DNA from: Antedon mediterranea
Taxonomy: Eukaryota > Echinodermata > Crinoidea > Comatulida > Antedonidae
Length of the DNA stretch: 64,000 nt
Assembly (NCBI RefSeq): GCF_964355755.1
Contig: NC_092671.1
Span: forward strand, 25,604,070-25,668,069
Reading direction: 5' to 3'
The position numbers and the translations under genes were made by a program. The number at the start of each line of letters is the position of its first letter. Within the stretch, counting starts at the first letter, position 1. Below, piece by piece: positions 59,695 through 64,000 of the stretch. The notes beneath the pieces are model-generated. The model ran no database searches, had not been told where the DNA came from, and was given only the letters and a program-made list of their open reading frames with translations.

Positions 59695-60000
59695 GTTAAA
59701 AGTTTTGTTAGCTTAATTGTTAAAATTGGTAAGTAAAAGAAGTAATGCTGGCGCCAACAGATTTAGCGACCGTCCTTCACAACCAAAATATTTCTTTGTA
59801 ACAAAATTTATTTTAAATGGAACGCTACAAAAATAATCCTTCGCTTCACTGCTTGAATACCTAATAACCAGACAAGATCGATCGTATCTTTGTTACGTTT
59901 TACCATCAATCAATTTTCATATCACGCTTTTTTTATCAATATAGTACAGTAGTATAATAATACCATTTTGATTGAATAGCGAGGGATTAGTGGGTTGACT
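59695..60000 (+). repeat. dispersed composite repeat, copy 3
   Basis: GTAAAAGAAGTAATGCTGGC and CAAAATATTTCTTTGTAACA, ending AATAGCGAGGGATTAGTGG, align with 51868-52350 minus its microsatellite insertion. It follows the truncated endonuclease at 59666 and may mark the insertion that removed the reverse transcriptase. Confidence 0.7.
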
Positions 60001-60210
60001 CCTATTCACCTTGGTATATTTACATCCTATGTTTTCTAACGACTTTAGTATTAGTACCTTGTTTTGTTCAATTTAAGGGAAACTTGATAAAATACGTCAG
60101 TTCTTAGCTAACTCTAATCCTAGCTTTAACTGTAACTTGGCTTGTTCAATTCGTTCTTCTGATATTCCTAATAATGGTTATTAAGAACCACTAGAAACGA
60201 TATAAATCGT

Positions 60211-60318
60211 CACGGTGGAGGGTTACCACGTTGAAACACCGGCTCTCGTCAGATCTCGTTGGGCCTGGTTAGAGCTTGAATAGGAGACCATCTGGGAATA
60301 TTGGGTGCTGTATATGGA
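60211..60318 (+). rRNA. 5S rRNA-like sequence (pseudogene or SINE head)
   Basis: The order ACCACGTTGAA, CACCGGCTCTCGTC, AGATCTCG, GGGCCTGGTTAG, CTTGAATAGGAGACC, TCTGGGAATA, GGGTGCTGTA follows animal 5S rRNA. About 14 bases that should lie between GATCTCG and GGGCC, covering most of the box A promoter, are missing. Several substitutions fall in box C. It is therefore a pseudogene or the head of a 5S-derived SINE (SINE3-like); an A run starts at 60362. Confidence 0.7.
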
Positions 60319-61655
60319 GCTGGGGTCCCGTTATGCATATTCTTTACTCCATGCGCAGGCCAAAAAAAAGGGTGTGAGCTTCAAATATCAAGATGGACAA
60401 TTATTAGTTTCCTCAAAACTGTTTTACCGCGATACTAGGTAATATGAATGCCCACAATACTAAATGGGAACCTGTAGTGATACAAATAGTTTCGTTAAAT
60501 GTTATATATAACGCAGCAAAGTTATTTATCACAATATATCAGAGTTTCAACGCTAAGTGCTAATGGGAGTAATTTTGTATTAAGGCTGTTCTTTGTGAGA
60601 AACCTCTGATTGAAATATGTAATATAAAAAAGGTATTAGTACAGGATTAGTACAGGCTATATATGGTTTGCCCTTGAAAGAAATCTGTTGGTATTTTTTT
60701 CATGAGTTTGAAAGAATAAAAGGGATGTATAAGCCTATGTCCATGTTTAGGGGTCACAATAATAAATACAACTTTTTCAACAACAATTTTATTGGTCAGA
60801 TATAAACAAAGGTCCAGGGTCAATTTTTGTTTCTTCTTCGTGAGATCTATACACTTTTATTTTATACTGTGCATCCTTTCAGTGACCTTTAGTTAGTATA
60901 TAAAGGCGCACATAAATGGACAAAAGTGGTGCCTACACATAGGATTTAGGGATAACAAAAGAAATAGATATTTTGTGAATATCTAATTATAGTTACATTG
61001 GTCCGATGTCCGTTATTCAGATTTTAAGCTACTTTAATATTGTAATATTTTGTGCTTAGTACTTGTACTAAGTACAGTACGAGGGAAAATAAACTGTGAT
61101 GATATTTGGCAATTGAACCTAATAAAAACATTAGGCGTTTATTTCAGTAAAGACATGCCTACGTATTATAAACAAAAACGTTTTAAAATTAAGTAATATG
61201 CTTACAGATTAGAGCCGGCGGAATCTAACGTTATTTGGTAAAGGATTAGTAATTAACTACTCTGTATTATTATATATGCATACTCATAAAACTTCGTCGC
61301 GATATGTGTGAACACCTTCTCAACCGTGACGAGTTGTAAACAATCCTATAATGCATACTCGTGGTTTGAAATCTATTCTTTGCTTACTTTTGCTCGGGAC
61401 GATTTTTCAGACGAAATGTAATCAAATTAATTTACCTGTTCATTACGTAAACTTGTTGTTTTTGCTTCGAATTTTCGACTTAAAGTGAATAACTTTAATA
61501 TTACTTTGATATGGCCAATTTAATTTAGGCCTAGTAAATTTAGAATATTTTGACCTTCATTTTTTTTGTGTTTCAAGGGACAATACATCTTTAATTTGCC
61601 AAAATGCAAATCCCTTTTTGAATACGATGGGGTACTATGTGTCACTCGCTTGAAT
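60319..61655. other. intergenic, no feature seen
   Basis: No exon or element recognised apart from the sequence just downstream of the 5S-like unit, which may be its SINE body. Confidence 0.4.
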
Positions 61656-61678
61656 CATGGAGGTATAATACCTCCATG
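61656..61678. repeat. perfect 23-bp palindrome
   Basis: Arms CATGGAGGTAT and ATACCTCCATG around one A. GCTTGAAT lies on the left and GCTTGAATA on the right, so a short inverted element inside a direct repeat is possible. Confidence 0.85.
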
Positions 61679-61795
61679 CTTGAATACACTTTATCAGCTG
61701 AAAAAAATGCATGGCTGACTTTTCAGAATAGGACAATTAGCTCGCTCTATGCACAAGAGTGTAGTGACTTTAGTACTTCGGGACAGAATAAAGGT

Positions 61796-63221
61796 GAGTG
61801 TATAATACTCTTGCTATAGTAGGCCGTACAGTGCTATCTAAAATCAAATTAGTGGTGATAGAAAAAGCTTGGATTTTTTTGATATTTATTTACCTTGATT
61901 GCCGGTTTGGCATTCTTAACGTGATCGGTTGATCGCGAAGTATTTCGTCCTCCGAAATCTATTGACTTTATTGTACTCGCGGTTCAATTTGTTAGTTTAT
62001 TGAATTTGGTTACTAATTTATTAAAGTATGTATTACCACTCATTTAATTGTAATCTTGATTTTTTATTGTAACATCCTTTTCGTATCGACTGTATCGACG
62101 TCTTTTTAAAATAATCTCATTCATTTTATTGCAGGTTAGTTGGTACAATTAGTTTAACTATTTTACTATTGATTTCGTACTCTGTGTAGGCATTATCACT
62201 ATTGTATCATTAATACTGTTTGCTGTTAGGCCTGTTATTAAAAAAAAATATAGGCCTGTTATAGATATCAGTATCTAAAATCTACCCTGGTTTGTTTATT
62301 AGTAATTAACTATAATATCCATAAATTCAAAATGACTGCCATTTGAAAACTTTGTCCCTAATATATCTTTAACCACCAAAGAACCATAAAAGACGAAAAA
62401 TATCAACAATAATTCTCCTTTAATTAAAATTATTGAATATAATTTATTTGATTTCTTTGCATAAACAGAATGCACTTCTATACAGTAATATTAATAAATG
62501 AAAACACGTTTTGTTGGTAAACAATTACAATTACGTGATTTTTTGGCATTCGGGTTTAGGATTACTCCTTACAAAGAAGTGGGGATATTTTGTCAAAGTT
62601 TGGGTTAACTCTTCTACCAGGTAACCAAAAGGTAGTGGGGTTATTTGCTGCGGATCCAATTTATAGACACAATGCCGGTGGGCATGCCATATGTTTGGGT
62701 GCCGGGACGCGATTTTTTTTTTCGTACACAAGTTGGGGACCCCTCATGAAACGTCACAAAATAAACATGAATAATTCATCAGTTAAATTTGTTGTTCCGT
62801 GTGCACCCAAGCGTATAGCAACAAGAAGTGATAACACAACTGCGATACGATTCTTTCTAACGGTAGGCCTAGGATTCTAGGTCAATTCACGTGATTGCCT
62901 TCGACACACACACACACACACTACTATGCAAAATTTGTCGAGGCTAATCGACGGCTAGGCAAGACATTACACTAGTAATTGGACATAGCCCAAAGAAAGC
63001 TTAGACCCACAAGAATAAAGAATGTCTATAATTTGTGTACTGTAATTTTTTAATTCTGCTATTTTATTATCAAATAATATGCATGTACTCAAAGGAACTT
63101 TAAAAATGCGCGTATATGACCACATGAGATGGGAAGATTAGACCCACGAGAATAAAAAATGTATTTTTGTCTAATGTTTATTGTTTAATTTTGCTGACTT
63201 ATTACTCGGACTGAGTTGGTG
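61796..63221. other. intergenic; a CA microsatellite
   Basis: A short (CA)n run lies at 62904-62921. The open frame 62590-62880 shows no family features. Nothing else was recognised. Confidence 0.4.
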
Positions 63222-63735
63222 AAATTCAGTCCAAAATACGCAGAAATTTTTCCAAAATACGTCAAGTTGAGGGCGCTATACTAATCCAAAATACGCGAGT
63301 CTTTCCAAAATACGTTGACTTGAGGGCGCTATTCATTTTCCAATATACGCGAATTGTCCAAAATACGTCAACTTGAGGGCGCTATTCATTTTCCAAAATG
63401 CGCGATTTTTCCAAAATACGTCAAATTTTGGGGCGTTAGTAATTTCCAAAATACGTCAACTTGAGGCCACTATTAATTTTCTAAAATTGGAAAATTATCC
63501 AACTAATTATCCGCTATCAGTCCAAAATACACAGAATTTTTCCAAAATACGTCAACTTGAGGGCGCTATACTAAATACAAAATACGCGAGTCTTTCCAAA
63601 ATACGTCAACTTGAGTTATCCAACTTAAAACAACTTTTGTAGCGCTATTAATTTTCTACAATAAGAACGTTATCCGACATACCCTCCAACTTGAAGGCAC
63701 AGTTTTCCAAAATACGCAAATTTTCCCAAAAAATA
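63222..63735. repeat. degenerate tandem repeat around TCCAAAATACG
   Basis: Alternating phrases TCCAAAATACGTCAACTTGA, GGGCGCTATTCATTTTCC and AAAATACGCGAATTTTTCC recur about six to seven times with a period near 70 bp, each unit holding two AAAATACG blocks. An apparent ORF at 63373-63642 is composed of the repeat and is not a gene. Confidence 0.85.
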
Positions 63736-63902
63736 TTCGAACCTTCAAAACGCGAGGCTGTTTTAAAAATTACTATAAAGGATTGTATCTTCAACATTGA
63801 AAAGATGAACCATTTTGGTAAGTTTTAAGTTCAGTTTGTATCATATTAGATAATAGTTCTTGTAGTACGGTAGTCCATTGGCAATATATCAATATTTGTT
63901 GT

Positions 63903-63958
63903 ATGTTAGGATCTTCTGCTTGATATGCAGATGTGCTAACCATTAGACCACTGGCGCT
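63903..63958 (-). tRNA. tRNA-like 5' half (pseudogene or SINE head)
   Basis: On the minus strand: AGCGCCA, GT, D-arm GGTCTAATGGTTAGCAC, then a perfect 5-bp anticodon stem TCTGC/GCAGA enclosing the 7-nt loop ATATCAA (anticodon AUC in standard numbering). No T-arm with GGTTCGAATCC follows. It is closest in the D-arm to tRNA-Glu/Asp. Not a functional tRNA gene. Confidence 0.45.
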
Positions 63959-64000
63959 TTCATGGTATAGTTCAAACCCGATCTGATAGCGACTCTTTAT

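Noticed and set aside
61637-61795. Possible first exon (61637-61795) followed by GTGAGT
   Set aside because: The open frame ends in a good splice donor, but no downstream exon or protein family was recognised, and the start of the frame lies in a palindrome. Kept only as an unproven possibility.
62590-62880. 96-codon ORF
   Set aside because: No family resemblance, no upstream or downstream gene signals.

Overview
The window looks like AT-rich nuclear DNA of a marine invertebrate, most likely an echinoderm or another non-vertebrate deuterostome. The signs are spliced genes with GT-AG introns, dense minisatellites, many small inverted-repeat elements, decayed CR1/L2-type retroposons and clusters of the palindrome TAGGCCTA. 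The phylum is an inference; no species-level marker was identified. No bacterial operons, CRISPR arrays or phage-like genes are visible.

Three host genes are supported. (1) An 11-exon minus-strand gene (36317 down to 15495) encodes a 489-residue p50RhoGAP/ARHGAP1 homologue with a CRAL-TRIO (BCH/Sec14) domain followed by a RhoGAP domain. (2) A 5-exon minus-strand gene (51339 down to 43810) encodes the 92-residue spliceosomal protein Sm E (SNRPE), including a 27-nt exon. All exon joins in both genes keep frame and phase. (3) A plus-strand single-exon ORF (37919-38635) lies head-to-head with ARHGAP1 and has a poly(A) signal. It encodes an unrecognised 238-residue protein with a Cys/His cluster.

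Layout: 1-15.4 kb is intergenic, with retroposon tails and a 2.3-kb array of 25-bp repeats. 15.5-36.3 kb is ARHGAP1; its introns carry arrays of 40-bp (3 kb), 43-bp and 16-bp units, several inverted-repeat elements and retroposon tails. 36.3-43.8 kb holds the divergent promoter region, the orphan gene and a 1.6-kb inverted-repeat element. 43.8-51.3 kb is SNRPE; its introns carry a 51-bp array, a 2-kb element with CAGTG ends and a nested hAT-like element. 51.4-64 kb is repeat-rich. It contains a CR1-like retroposon whose ORF1 is split by a 4.07-kb inverted-repeat insertion, a 5S rRNA-like sequence, a degenerate tandem repeat and a tRNA-like half.

The genes do not form a pathway; one acts on Rho GTPases, one in pre-mRNA splicing, and the third is unknown. 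I did not find a new functional system. The most informative signals are the layered history of mobile elements and tandem arrays, and the orphan gene.
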